Source: Sedimenticola_A sp040506895
GTDB lineage: Bacteria > Pseudomonadota > Gammaproteobacteria > Chromatiales > Chromatiaceae
Assembly (NCBI GenBank): GCA_040506895.1
Contig: JBEVVY010000001.1
Coordinates: forward strand, 2,201,474-2,265,473
Length of the DNA stretch: 64,000 nt
Direction of reading: 5' to 3'
A model generated the notes under the pieces. That model was not told the DNA's origin. It did not search any database and worked only from the letters and a program-made list of their open reading frames with translations. Below are positions 26,881-35,364 of this stretch, piece after piece. Made by a program: the position numbers and the translations under genes. How positions within the stretch are numbered: the first letter of the stretch is position 1; each line of letters starts with the position of its first letter.

Positions 26881-26990
26881 TTTTCTACTTCAGCCGTTTT
26901 ATATCGAACCATCATAGCACTGTTTGCATTGGATGAGCCGGGCTGGGGTATACTCGTCCCAGTGATCGGCATTAGGAAGGAAGCCAGGTT

Positions 26991-27416
26991 GTGACCGAGA
27001 TTTCAACCAAGCTCAAACAGGCGGGCCTGAAGGTGACCCTGCCAAGACTGAAGATCCTCGAGATGCTGGAGGAGAATCGCGGCCGCCATGTCAGTGCCGA
27101 GGATATCTATCGCATGATGCTAGACAGGGAAGAGGATATCGGAGTCGCCACCATCTACCGGGTGCTGACCCAGTGTGAGCAGGCGGGCCTGGTGAGCCGG
27201 CTCCAGTTCGAGGGCGGCAAGGCCGTATTCGAAGTTGCCGAAGACAAGCATCACGACCATATCGTCTGCGTGAAGTGCGGCCACGTGGAGGAGTTTCACG
27301 ACGAAACCATCGAGGCTCGCCAGCGGGAGATCGCCCAGGAGGCTGGCTTCGAGATGGATGACCACAGCATGGTTCTTTATGGGCTGTGCAAAGCATGCCG
27401 TGAACAATCATCATGA
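26991..27416 (+). CDS. fur: Ferric uptake regulator Fur
   Basis: 141 residues from a GTG start (AAGGAAG upstream). DNA-binding helix GVATIYRVLTQCEQAGL, the metal-sensing HHDH in KHHDHIVC, the structural zinc Cys pair CVKCGH and a second CKACR. All canonical Fur ligands are present, in contrast to the Cys-free Fur-family protein at 10075. Represses iron uptake genes with Fe2+ as co-repressor. Its stop overlaps the next gene's start (ATGA). Confidence 0.95.
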   Translation: MTEISTKLKQAGLKVTLPRLKILEMLEENRGRHVSAEDIYRMMLDREEDIGVATIYRVLTQCEQAGLVSRLQFEGGKAVFEVAEDKHHDHIVCVKCGHVEEFHDETIEARQREIAQEAGFEMDDHSMVLYGLCKACREQSS

Positions 27417-27751
27417 ACGAACACGAGACGATCAGGAAACAGCTGCTGAAACGCCGGGATGAACTCAACCGGCGCATCAACGAGATCACCGACGAGGTAC
27501 GCCACAGCGACGGCCCCCTCCCCTCGGACTTTTCCGAACAGGCGGTGGAACGTGAGAACGAAGAGGTGCTGGACGCCCTGGGTGAGGCAGGCCGCAGGGA
27601 GCTCAGCCAGATCAACCGCACCCTTGCCCGCATAGACTCCGGTGACTACGGTATCTGCGCGGAGTGCGGCGTGGATATCCCTGAAGCCCGCCTCGACGTG
27701 CTGCCCCACTCCACCCTCTGTGTCCCCTGCGCCGAGAAGCAGCAGAACTGA
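27413..27751 (+). CDS. DksA/TraR-family zinc-finger protein
   Basis: 112 residues: an N-terminal coiled coil (KQLLKRRDELNRRINEI) and a C4 zinc finger CAECGVDIPEARLDVLPHSTLCVPC. The coiled-coil tip region (PLPSDFSEQAVEREN) lacks the classical DxxDxA tip of DksA, so it is likelier a DksA-like paralogue than DksA itself. Members bind the RNA polymerase secondary channel. Coupled to fur by a four-base overlap. Confidence 0.88.
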   Translation: MNEHETIRKQLLKRRDELNRRINEITDEVRHSDGPLPSDFSEQAVERENEEVLDALGEAGRRELSQINRTLARIDSGDYGICAECGVDIPEARLDVLPHSTLCVPCAEKQQN

Positions 27752-27839
27752 CCCGGCACCCTGCAGCCATTGCGAAATATCATTGGCCCAAACGCCGTCC
27801 GGCGACAAGATAGGGTATCCGACCGATTGATACCCTGCC

Positions 27840-28403
27840 ATGAAGAGAACCATCATCCTGGTCCTGTGCGGACTGTCCCTCTGCGCTACGGGCTGCAGCG
27901 AGAAGCCCGTCCTGGGCGCCGACAGCACCTTGCCGCCGCTTGTCGAGGCCGCCGAGGCGGGTGACATCGGCCGCCTCGAGAGCCTGCTCTCCGACAACGC
28001 CAGGGTGGATGTGCGTGACCTGTGTGAATGGACCCCGCTGATGAAAGCCGCTCTCAACGGCCATACCGAGGTAGCCAGGCGCCTGCTCGCCGCCGGTGCC
28101 GCCGTGGATCTCGGGGACAAGGGCGGCTACACGGCCCTGATGCTCGCCGCGTCCAACAACCACGGCACACTCGTCAGGTTGCTGTTGAAACACGGCGCAG
28201 ACCCCAATCACCGGGAGCACACCAAGGGCTGGACGGCCCTGATCTGGGCCGCCAAGCGGGGACATGAAGAACCGGTCGGGCTGCTTCTGGCCGCCAACGC
28301 CGATCCATCGATCAGGGACCACGAGGGCAAATCGGCCCTGGACTGGGCGGCAGCGGAGTCCCATACCGGGGTAGAGAGACAGCTCCAGGGGCTGGCGCTT
28401 TAG
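27840..28403 (+). CDS. Ankyrin-repeat lipoprotein
   Basis: 187 residues: a lipoprotein signal (hydrophobic core, then SLCATGC with the acylated Cys at about 19) and four to five ankyrin repeats (TPLMKAALNGHTEVARRLLAAGA, TALMLAASNNHGTLVRLLLKHGA, TALIWAAKRGHEEPVGLLLAANA, in shortened form). Exported and membrane-anchored, probably mediates protein contacts in the periplasm. Partner unknown. Confidence 0.85.
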   Translation: MKRTIILVLCGLSLCATGCSEKPVLGADSTLPPLVEAAEAGDIGRLESLLSDNARVDVRDLCEWTPLMKAALNGHTEVARRLLAAGAAVDLGDKGGYTALMLAASNNHGTLVRLLLKHGADPNHREHTKGWTALIWAAKRGHEEPVGLLLAANADPSIRDHEGKSALDWAAAESHTGVERQLQGLAL

Positions 28404-28523
28404 TTGACCCAGGTCATGCTTGATTGCCACCCCCTATAAATATTATGAAATAGAGCTAGGATTGAAGGCAGTCGGTGACTTGATACCGACGTGAAACAGG
28501 CATTCCCAAAACGGAGAACAGTG

Positions 28524-28982
28524 ATGGCATCGATTTCAAATGACCAACAACTGCGCGCAGCGCTGGACAACCTCTCCGTCGAAGAGCAGCGGGCAATTGG
28601 CGCCCGGTTCGCAAAGAGCGTGGCATCTCTTACCGACAACGGTCGCCTGCTCAAAGCGCTGGACACAGCCATGGAACCCGATGCCAGCAGCGAGGAGCGC
28701 GAAGAGGCCTACAAGGCTGCCAAGTCCATCTCCGTGCAGACCTACACTGCCTGCGGCCGGGATGCCGACTGGGATGCCCAGGCAGAGCACTTCGTCGCCT
28801 CCGCATGCTCTGCCGCACTGACACCAGACGCCCTGATCACCGAAAAGCAGAACCTGGCCTGGAAAGCGGCCATCCAGGCCCGCATGGCGAAGAACTGCAT
28901 GATGATCGGCAGCGGAGAAGGCGACGTGGATAACGAAGCGGTAATCCAGTATGAGATCACCGAGGAGTTCACCGCTGCCTGA
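28524..28982 (+). CDS. Conserved-looking helical protein of unknown function
   Basis: 152 residues; ATG at 28524 chosen for GGAG seven bases upstream; an earlier ATG exists but without such a site. No signal peptide or membrane helix. Acidic, alanine-rich and helical throughout, with isolated cysteines (TACGRD, ASACSA, AKNCMM). I do not recognise the family. Lies alone between the ankyrin lipoprotein and bolA. Confidence 0.6.
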   Translation: MASISNDQQLRAALDNLSVEEQRAIGARFAKSVASLTDNGRLLKALDTAMEPDASSEEREEAYKAAKSISVQTYTACGRDADWDAQAEHFVASACSAALTPDALITEKQNLAWKAAIQARMAKNCMMIGSGEGDVDNEAVIQYEITEEFTAA

Positions 28983-29091
28983 TCTCCCGGCACACCAGGG
29001 GACAACGTGCTATAACCACACGAGCAGCCTGTTTAGTCTGCCACACAGGTGTGGGTAGAATCAGATTATGAATGCCATAGCCGGAGCCTCC

Positions 29092-29400
29092 ATGCAACAG
29101 ACCATCCAACAGAAGATCCAGGATGCATTGCAGCCCATGCACCTCGAGGTGATCGACGAGAGCCACATGCACAATGTGCCCGAGGGCACCCAGTCGCATT
29201 TCAAGGTGGTGGTCGTCTGCGAGCAGTTCGAAGGAAAGAACCTGCTGGCCAGGCACCGCATGATCAACGGACTGCTGAAGACAGAATTCGACCAGGGGCT
29301 GCATGCCCTGGCGCTACATACCATGACCCCGCAGGAGTGGTTCGACAAGGGGGGCGTGGCACCGCAGTCACCGGAGTGCCTCGGGGGAGGCGTCAAGTAA
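29092..29400 (+). CDS. bolA: BolA-family protein
   Basis: 102 residues from ATG 29092 (CCGGAG six bases upstream). Contains the BolA fold signature: DESHMHNVPEGTQSHFKVVVV and NLLARHRMINGLLKTEF followed by GLHALALHTMTPQEW. The conserved invariant His residues of BolA are present; partner glutaredoxins bridge Fe-S clusters with them. A glutaredoxin-like gene follows four bases later, supporting a functional link. Confidence 0.93.
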   Translation: MQQTIQQKIQDALQPMHLEVIDESHMHNVPEGTQSHFKVVVVCEQFEGKNLLARHRMINGLLKTEFDQGLHALALHTMTPQEWFDKGGVAPQSPECLGGGVK

Positions 29401-29403
29401 CGA

Positions 29404-29748
29404 ATGGGCATACTTCGCCTTCTCTCCGGCCTGCTCAGCAGTGCGAGCCAGGAGACTGCCCGCTCGGAGCAGGAGCAGAAAGAGGTCGACCTTCGCACCG
29501 CAAGGCTTGCACTCTACCAGTTTGACAGCTGTCCCTACTGCATCAGGGTCAACCGCGCAATCAACAGGCTGGGTCTCAATATCACCCGCAGGAATATCCA
29601 CCAGTCAGCCGAGCATGCCGCCGAACTCCGCCGGGGCGGCGGGAAGAGCCAGGTACCCTGCCTGCGCATAGCGCACCGGGACAAACCTGCCGAGTGGCTC
29701 TACGAATCGGCCGATATCATCAAATATCTGGAACAGGAATTCTCATAG
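29404..29748 (+). CDS. Glutaredoxin-family protein (CPYC)
   Basis: 114 residues. An unusual ~30-residue N-terminal extension precedes the glutaredoxin fold, LALYQFDSCPYCIRVNRAI, with a dithiol CPYC motif, then a cis-Pro SQVPCLRI and YESADIIKYLEQEF. It could act as a thiol-disulfide oxidoreductase or Fe-S partner of the adjacent BolA. Monothiol CGFS is not present, so cluster transfer is less certain. Confidence 0.9.
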   Translation: MGILRLLSGLLSSASQETARSEQEQKEVDLRTARLALYQFDSCPYCIRVNRAINRLGLNITRRNIHQSAEHAAELRRGGGKSQVPCLRIAHRDKPAEWLYESADIIKYLEQEFS

Positions 29749-29885
29749 GAAACAAAGGCCTGGAGAATTAACCAAGCAAAATACTCAGTTGCGGGTACAT
29801 TCGTTTTTCTACTAAGGTTGGATAAATAAATAAATAACAGAAACCAACCGAAGACGATACTTCGGCATAGAGACTGGAGGATTTG

Positions 29886-30251
29886 ATGACTGTCTGTACC
29901 CGCGTCAAAGGTTATATGCGCGTCCACGAACGGGTGGCGGATTTCTTCTCCCTGCTTGCAGTCGCACTGCTGTTCAGCACCATCTGGGCCGCCATCGAAT
30001 ACCAGTCGCTGATCTTCCAATGGACCCAGGACAACATCATTGTCCACGGCTCTGCCCTCATCGTTGCACTGGTCGCAGACGTCTTCCTGATCTTCCTGTT
30101 CCTCAATATCGGCTCATCACGTCTATCCACTGAAGACGACGATGCCTGTTTCGGCACTTTCCGCGGACGCCGCCACGGCGGCACCTCCATCGGCACCGCC
30201 TTCAGCAACTGGGTCGACCACATGGAACACGTCAACAAGAAGCACCGCTGA
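29886..30251 (+). CDS. Small membrane protein of unknown function
   Basis: 121 residues from ATG 29886 (GGAGG five bases upstream). Two predicted membrane helices (FFSLLAVALLFSTIWAAIEY and ALIVALVADVFLIFLFLNIG) then a basic, His-rich cytosolic tail with HVNKKHR. No recognised domain. Confidence 0.65.
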   Translation: MTVCTRVKGYMRVHERVADFFSLLAVALLFSTIWAAIEYQSLIFQWTQDNIIVHGSALIVALVADVFLIFLFLNIGSSRLSTEDDDACFGTFRGRRHGGTSIGTAFSNWVDHMEHVNKKHR

Positions 30252-30259
30252 CCCGCGGC

Positions 30260-30281
30260 AACCGGACACCCGCCGGTTTTC
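30260..30281 (+). terminator. Terminator after the small membrane protein
   Basis: AACCGG/CCGGTT stem around ACACCCG, then TTTTC. Modest strength. Confidence 0.5.
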
Positions 30282-30329
30282 ATTGCCCAATCACCGAATA
30301 GCGGCTAGCCTTGATTGTAAACAACAATC

Positions 30330-31193
30330 ATGGGCCTGACCGTGCTCACTGACCGGATCTTCCAACGATTGACACTGCTACTGGCCAGCCTGCTGCTAGT
30401 GGCCGGCTGCGCATCCATGGCCACCCAGCAGCTTGCCGGCAATATCGCCAGTGCCATGCTCAACCAGGACGATCCCGATACCGTCATGGCGGGCGCACCC
30501 GCCTATCTCCTGCTGCTGGACGGCATGATCGCTGACAATCCGAAGGACCCGGATCTGCTGATGGCCGGCGCCAAACTCTACGGCGCCTATGCAGCCGGCC
30601 TGTCAGAGGAAGCGGAGCGGGAGCAACGCCTCACACGGCGCGCCCTCGACTATGCCCGCAGGGCTTTCTGCCAGGCGGAATCCGCGGCGTGTGAAGCCGA
30701 GACCTCACCGTTCGAACAGTACAACGGGGTGGTGGCCACCATCGGCAAACAATCACTGGCAGAACTCTATACCTACGCCTCGAGCTGGGCAGGCCAGATC
30801 AAGGCCCACAGCGACGACTGGAATGCCGTGGCGGACCTGGCCAAGGTGGAACTGCTGATGCAGCGGGTGGTGGACCTGGAGCCGGCTTACGAACGCGGCC
30901 GTGCGCAACTCTACCTGGGCGTACTCCGCTCCCAGCTTCCCCCAAGCCTGGGAGGCAAGCCCGAAACCGGGCGCCGGCACTTCGAGCTTGCCCTCGAGTA
31001 CTCCGGCGAGCGGGACCTTATCGCCAAGGTGGAGTTTGCCCGCAGCTATGCCCGGCTGGTGTTCAACCAGGCGCTCCATGACAGGCTGCTCAGGGAGGTG
31101 ATCGAGGCGGATGCCCTCGAGCCGGACCTGACCCTGAGCAACGTGATCGCCAAACGCCGCGCAAAAACACTGTTGGAAGATGACTACTTTTAG
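30330..31193 (+). CDS. TatT-like lipoprotein of a TRAP transporter
   Basis: 287 residues with a lipoprotein signal ending LVAGC. It is helical and TPR-like with ...YARRAFCQAESAACEAETSPFEQY, ELYTYASSWAGQIKAHSDDWNAVADL and LEPAYERGRAQLYLGVLRSQLPPSLGG. This pattern fits the T-component (TatT) described for TPR-protein-associated TRAP transporters, which docks onto the DctP-type binding protein. The gene is directly followed by the DctP-type SBP, supporting the call. Confidence 0.8.
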   Translation: MGLTVLTDRIFQRLTLLLASLLLVAGCASMATQQLAGNIASAMLNQDDPDTVMAGAPAYLLLLDGMIADNPKDPDLLMAGAKLYGAYAAGLSEEAEREQRLTRRALDYARRAFCQAESAACEAETSPFEQYNGVVATIGKQSLAELYTYASSWAGQIKAHSDDWNAVADLAKVELLMQRVVDLEPAYERGRAQLYLGVLRSQLPPSLGGKPETGRRHFELALEYSGERDLIAKVEFARSYARLVFNQALHDRLLREVIEADALEPDLTLSNVIAKRRAKTLLEDDYF

Positions 31194-31223
31194 GGCCTGT
31201 CGACAGGCTACCGGGAGACCGAA

Positions 31224-32222
31224 ATGAACACCCTGATCCGCACCGCCCTGCTGACCATCTCACTGCTCCTGGCATTCCCGCTCCAGGCGGTAACGCTGAA
31301 GATCGCAACCGTGGTGCCCGACGGCACCTCCTGGATGAAGGCGATGCGCAGCGCCGCCAAGACCATCAAGCAGGAGACCGATGGCCGGGTGAAACTGCGC
31401 TTCTACCCGGGCGGCATCATGGGCAATGACAACAGCGTGCTGAGAAAGATCCGCGTTGGGCAGCTCCACGGTGGCGCCATCACCGGCGGCGGCCTCTCCA
31501 CCATCTACCCTGACGCCAGCCTCTACAGCATGCCGTTTCTCTTCCGCTCTTCAGAAGAGGTGGACCATGTACGCAAGACCATCGACCCCGAGATGATCGA
31601 AGGCCTGAAAAAGAAGGGCTTTATCAGCTACGGTCTCAGTGAAGGCGGCTTCGCCTACCTGATGTCCAATGAACGGATCATGTCAATGGAGGACCTGCGG
31701 GCACAGAAGGTGTGGGCACCGGAGGGTGACCCCATCACCCGTGCCGCTTTCGGGGCCGTGGATGTGTCACCGATCGCCCTGCCCATCACCGATGTGCTGA
31801 CCGGGCTGCAGACCGGCCTGATCAACACCATCGGCACCTCCCCCATCGGTGCCATCGCCCTGCAGTGGCATACCCGCGTGAAGTACATGGTGGACGTCCC
31901 CCTGATCTATCTCTACGCCAGCCTGGTCATCAACGAGAAAGCCCTGAGGCGCGTATCGCCCAAGGACCGCGCAGTGCTCCGGCGTGTCCTGGGTGACACC
32001 TTCGAACAGCTCAACAGGCAGAACCGCAAGGAGAGCGACAGCGCCAGAAGCGCCCTGCAGAAACAGGGGATCGAGTTCCTCAATCCGTCACTGGAGCATA
32101 TGCAGGCGTGGCAGGACGCGGTGAACGCCAGTATCGAGGAGATGGGCAAGGACGGCAGCTACAGCCCCGAGATGCGCAACAGGATTCTCCAACTGCTGGC
32201 CGCCTTCAGAAAGGGCGGCTGA
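31224..32222 (+). CDS. dctP: TRAP transporter substrate-binding protein (DctP family)
   Basis: 332 residues with a signal peptide (ends LQAVTLKIA). DctP fold: VVPDGTSWMKAM, FYPGGIMGNDNSVLRKIRVGQLHGG, YSMPFLFRSSEEVDHVR, DLRAQKVWAPEG and LPITDVLTGLQTGLINTI. The binding-site Arg found in carboxylate-binding members appears near WAPEGDPITRAAF. Substrate unknown; partner permeases follow with a cupin between. Confidence 0.92.
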   Translation: MNTLIRTALLTISLLLAFPLQAVTLKIATVVPDGTSWMKAMRSAAKTIKQETDGRVKLRFYPGGIMGNDNSVLRKIRVGQLHGGAITGGGLSTIYPDASLYSMPFLFRSSEEVDHVRKTIDPEMIEGLKKKGFISYGLSEGGFAYLMSNERIMSMEDLRAQKVWAPEGDPITRAAFGAVDVSPIALPITDVLTGLQTGLINTIGTSPIGAIALQWHTRVKYMVDVPLIYLYASLVINEKALRRVSPKDRAVLRRVLGDTFEQLNRQNRKESDSARSALQKQGIEFLNPSLEHMQAWQDAVNASIEEMGKDGSYSPEMRNRILQLLAAFRKGG

Positions 32223-32230
32223 GACGCCTG

Positions 32231-32560
32231 ATGGAACCCCGCAACCTTTTCTACGGCATACCCCGCATCAGCAAAGGCGAGGCGTTCGAAGAGCTGCTTG
32301 CATGTCACAACGTCTCCATCGAGCGTATCGTCAGTGCGCCGGGCACTCTCTCCGAGGTGTTCGAGCAGACCCAGGACGAGTGGGTACTCATACTTCAAGG
32401 CAGCGCGAAATTAAAGCTGGATAACCGCCTCCATGAGCTGTCACAGGGCGACTGTCTCTTCATCCCCGCCCACGCACCTCACCAGGTACTGGAGACCTCC
32501 GAATCCCCCCTCTGCACCTGGCTGGCGGTACATATCCACCCCTTGAACGACACCCCTTGA
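32231..32560 (+). CDS. Cupin-domain protein inside the TRAP operon
   Basis: 109 residues; ATG at 32231, 8 bp past the SBP stop. Single cupin fold with the motifs EVFEQTQDEWVLILQG and GDCLFIPAHAPHQVLET. Metal ligands of cupin motif 1 (GX5HXHX3-4E) are largely replaced (EQTQDEWV), motif 2 has a His. Unclear if catalytic. Lies between dctP and dctQ. Confidence 0.8.
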   Translation: MEPRNLFYGIPRISKGEAFEELLACHNVSIERIVSAPGTLSEVFEQTQDEWVLILQGSAKLKLDNRLHELSQGDCLFIPAHAPHQVLETSESPLCTWLAVHIHPLNDTP

Positions 32561-32631
32561 TAATCATCATTTTGACTTCTGGACAACTCGGACCAGAATT
32601 AAGGTATAAACGAAAACCACAAGGGATTGCC

Positions 32632-33114
32632 ATGAAGCGCCTGCTGAGCATCGTGCTGTTCCTGGAAGACAGCCTGCTGGTGTTGCTGCTCAGCGCCATG
32701 ATCCTGCTCGCCTCATCCCAGATCCTGATGCGCAATGCCTGGGATATGGGTCAGTTCTGGATCGATCCCCTGCTGCGCCTGCTGGTCCTCTGGCTGGGCC
32801 TGCTCGGCGCCATGGCGGCCACCCGTGAGAGCCGCCATATCAGCATCGATATCGTCTCCCACCACCTGCCTCCCCAGGTCCGCGCCGCAGTCCACTTGGT
32901 AACCGACCTGTTTGCCGCCGCTGTCTGCGCACTGCTCGCCTACCATGCGGCCCGGTTTGTACTGTTCGAGCGCGAGGACGGTACCCTGCTGTTTCTCTCC
33001 ATCCCGGCCTGGGTGGGTGAACTGGTGCTGCCCATCGGCTTCGGCATCATGGCCCTGCGCTTCCTGCTCAACGGCCTGCTGGGACACAAAGAGAACGAGG
33101 AGGAGCGACCATGA
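32632..33114 (+). CDS. dctQ: TRAP transporter small permease (DctQ)
   Basis: 160 residues with four hydrophobic helices (LLVLLLSAMILLASSQIL, LLRLLVLWLGLLGAMAA, LVTDLFAAAVCALLAYH, LVLPIGFGIMALRFLL) and the DctQ signature ATRESRHISIDI. Overlaps dctM by four bases (ATGA). Confidence 0.92.
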   Translation: MKRLLSIVLFLEDSLLVLLLSAMILLASSQILMRNAWDMGQFWIDPLLRLLVLWLGLLGAMAATRESRHISIDIVSHHLPPQVRAAVHLVTDLFAAAVCALLAYHAARFVLFEREDGTLLFLSIPAWVGELVLPIGFGIMALRFLLNGLLGHKENEEERP

Positions 33115-34388
33115 TCCTCTTCGGCCTGCTGCTGATCCTGCTGGCACTGATGGGGGCACCGCTCTTCTCGGTGATTGCCGCCAGCGCGATGATGGGATTT
33201 TACCGCTCGGAGATCGACCTCTCGGTGGTCCTGATAGAGTTTTTCCGCATCGCCGAGATGCCGGTGCTCCTGGCCATCCCCCTGTTCACCTTCGCCGGTT
33301 ACGTGCTCAGTGAAAGCAGGGCCCCGCAACGCCTCGTCAGACTGACAACCGCACTGCTCAGCTGGATGCCGGGGGGCCTGGCGATGATCTCCCTGGTGGG
33401 TTGTGCGTTGTTCACCGCCTTCACCGGCGCCTCGGGAGTGACCATCGTCGCCCTCGGCGCACTGCTCTACCCGGCCCTGAAGCATGCCGGTTATTCCGAG
33501 AACTTCGGTCTCGGCCTGGTCACCACCTCCGGCAGCCTGGGACTGCTGTTCGCCCCGGCCCTGCCGTTGATTCTCTACGCCGTGGTCGCCCAGCAAATGG
33601 GGCTTGGTGGCAATATCACCGTCGACGCCATGTTCCTGGCTGGCATTCTGCCCGGCACCCTGATGCTGATCCTGCTGTCGGGCTGGAGCATCTGGCACAG
33701 CCGCAACCTGTTCCTGCCGAAATTCTCCCTGGCCGAGGCGTCAAGCGCGATCAGGGAGGCGATGTGGGAGATCCCGCTGCCGATCGTCATTCTCGGTGGC
33801 ATCTACAGCGGCTACTTCGCCATCTCGGAAGCGGCGGCCGTCACCGCCCTCTACGTACTGGTGGTGGAGGTGTTCATCCACCGCGAGATCCCGTTGCGTA
33901 AACTGCCGCGGGTGATGCGCGAATCGATGATCATGGTGGGCGGTATCCTGGTGATCCTGGGCGTCTCACTGGCCTCGACCAACTACCTGATCGATGCGGA
34001 GATCCCCAGCAAGCTGTTCGATACCATCAGATCCCTGGTACAGGACAAGCTCACCTTCCTGCTGCTGCTGAATATCTTTCTGCTGGTCCTGGGCACCATG
34101 CTGGACATCTTCTCGGCCCTGGTACTGATGGTTCCGCTGCTGCTGCCCATCGCCCTGGGCTACGGGGTGGACCCGGTTCACCTGGGCATCATCTTTCTCG
34201 CCAACATGCAGATCGGATACTTCACCCCGCCGGTGGGCATGAACCTGTTCATTGCCAGTTACCGTTTCAAGAAGCCGATCATGCAGCTCTACATTGCAAC
34301 CCTGCCCTGGTTCCTGATCCTGTTCGGTGCGGTGCTGCTGATCACCTACTGGCCATGGCTCTCACTGGCGCTGCTGGATAGCGGGTAG
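33111..34388 (+). CDS. dctM: TRAP transporter large permease (DctM)
   Basis: 425 residues with about 12 membrane helices. Signature TRAP DctM segments: MGAPLFSVIAASAMMGF, FTGASGVTIVALGALLYPAL, GLVTTSGSLGLLFAPALPLILYAV and FLANMQIGYFTPPVGMNLF. Energised by Na+ in characterised members. Its last 43 bp overlap the convergent radical SAM gene. Confidence 0.93.
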   Translation: MILFGLLLILLALMGAPLFSVIAASAMMGFYRSEIDLSVVLIEFFRIAEMPVLLAIPLFTFAGYVLSESRAPQRLVRLTTALLSWMPGGLAMISLVGCALFTAFTGASGVTIVALGALLYPALKHAGYSENFGLGLVTTSGSLGLLFAPALPLILYAVVAQQMGLGGNITVDAMFLAGILPGTLMLILLSGWSIWHSRNLFLPKFSLAEASSAIREAMWEIPLPIVILGGIYSGYFAISEAAAVTALYVLVVEVFIHREIPLRKLPRVMRESMIMVGGILVILGVSLASTNYLIDAEIPSKLFDTIRSLVQDKLTFLLLLNIFLLVLGTMLDIFSALVLMVPLLLPIALGYGVDPVHLGIIFLANMQIGYFTPPVGMNLFIASYRFKKPIMQLYIATLPWFLILFGAVLLITYWPWLSLALLDSG

Positions 34389-35353
34389 TACTCGCCCTGG
34401 CATCCGCCCTCCCGCGCCAGTGTCTGCTCGATGATCTGTGTGGGTCTCAGCTTCCCCCGGGTCCACTCTGGGGCGACCAGTTCGTCCCATCGGCTGGCCA
34501 CCGCCGCCAGGCGCTGTACCGCGATGTCGGGTGAAAGATGCTTGAGAAAGAGCACCACCCGTCGGGCATACTCTTCCAGCTCCAGGGGCACGAACTCACC
34601 CCGTCGATAGAGTGTCTCCAGGGGTGTATTGGCCAGCACATGGAGATTGTGCAGCTTGACGTTGGATACCGGCAGTCCGTTGACGATCCCGGCGGTGCGT
34701 ACAATCTGCTCATCCGTCTCCCCGGGCAGGCCGAAAATCAGGTGTATGCCGATATCCACCCCACTCTCTTCATGCAGGCGCCTCACGGCATTCAGTGAGC
34801 AGGCCGCATCATGACCCCGCTGCAGAAACAGCAGCTGGTGATCGAAAAAGCTCTGCACACCCAGCTCGACCATCACGTACGCCTTTTCGTGGGTCTCCCT
34901 CAGCAGGGACATCATCCGGGCGGGCAGGCAGTCGGGCCGTGTACCCACCACCAGGCCGCAGACTCCCTTCCGGGCCAGCGCCAGGTTGAAGCGCTCACGC
35001 AGGTGCTCCACCCGGTCGAAGGTGTTGGTGTAGGACTGGAAATAGACCAGGAACTTCTCTGCCTTGTAGCGCTTCGCAATCCTGTCCCTGTTGACCCTGA
35101 TCTGTTCGGCCAGCGGCAGGTCACGCTCCAGGTGATAGGCGGCCGAACCCCATTCGTCACAAAAGACACAGGGCTGCAGCCGGCCCCTGGACTGCCGGTT
35201 TGGACAGCTCTCGGCCACGCTCACCGAAACCTTGTAGACCTTCTCCCCGAACCGCTCCCGGTAGTAGCGGCTGATGGGGTAGTAGAGCCCCTCCCTCGGA
35301 TCTTCTGCAGGCTGGCCGTGTTCCCGGGCCTTCGGCAGGGTCATATCAATCAC
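34346..35353 (-). CDS. Radical SAM protein of the YhcC/YtqA (TIGR01212) type
   Basis: 335 residues. Radical SAM Cys motif CPNRQSRGRLQPCVFC (CX11CX2C), typical of this family, followed by KFLVYFQSYTNTFD and VIGTRPDCL-like VVGTRPDCLPARMM. The C-terminal part has NVKLHNLHVLANTPLE. The family is thought to modify tRNA or other RNA, substrate not settled. Convergent overlap of 43 bp with dctM. Confidence 0.88.
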   Translation of the reverse strand: MIDMTLPKAREHGQPAEDPREGLYYPISRYYRERFGEKVYKVSVSVAESCPNRQSRGRLQPCVFCDEWGSAAYHLERDLPLAEQIRVNRDRIAKRYKAEKFLVYFQSYTNTFDRVEHLRERFNLALARKGVCGLVVGTRPDCLPARMMSLLRETHEKAYVMVELGVQSFFDHQLLFLQRGHDAACSLNAVRRLHEESGVDIGIHLIFGLPGETDEQIVRTAGIVNGLPVSNVKLHNLHVLANTPLETLYRRGEFVPLELEEYARRVVLFLKHLSPDIAVQRLAAVASRWDELVAPEWTRGKLRPTQIIEQTLAREGGCQGEYYPLSSSASESHGQ

Positions 35354-35364
35354 CTCGTATCAAT

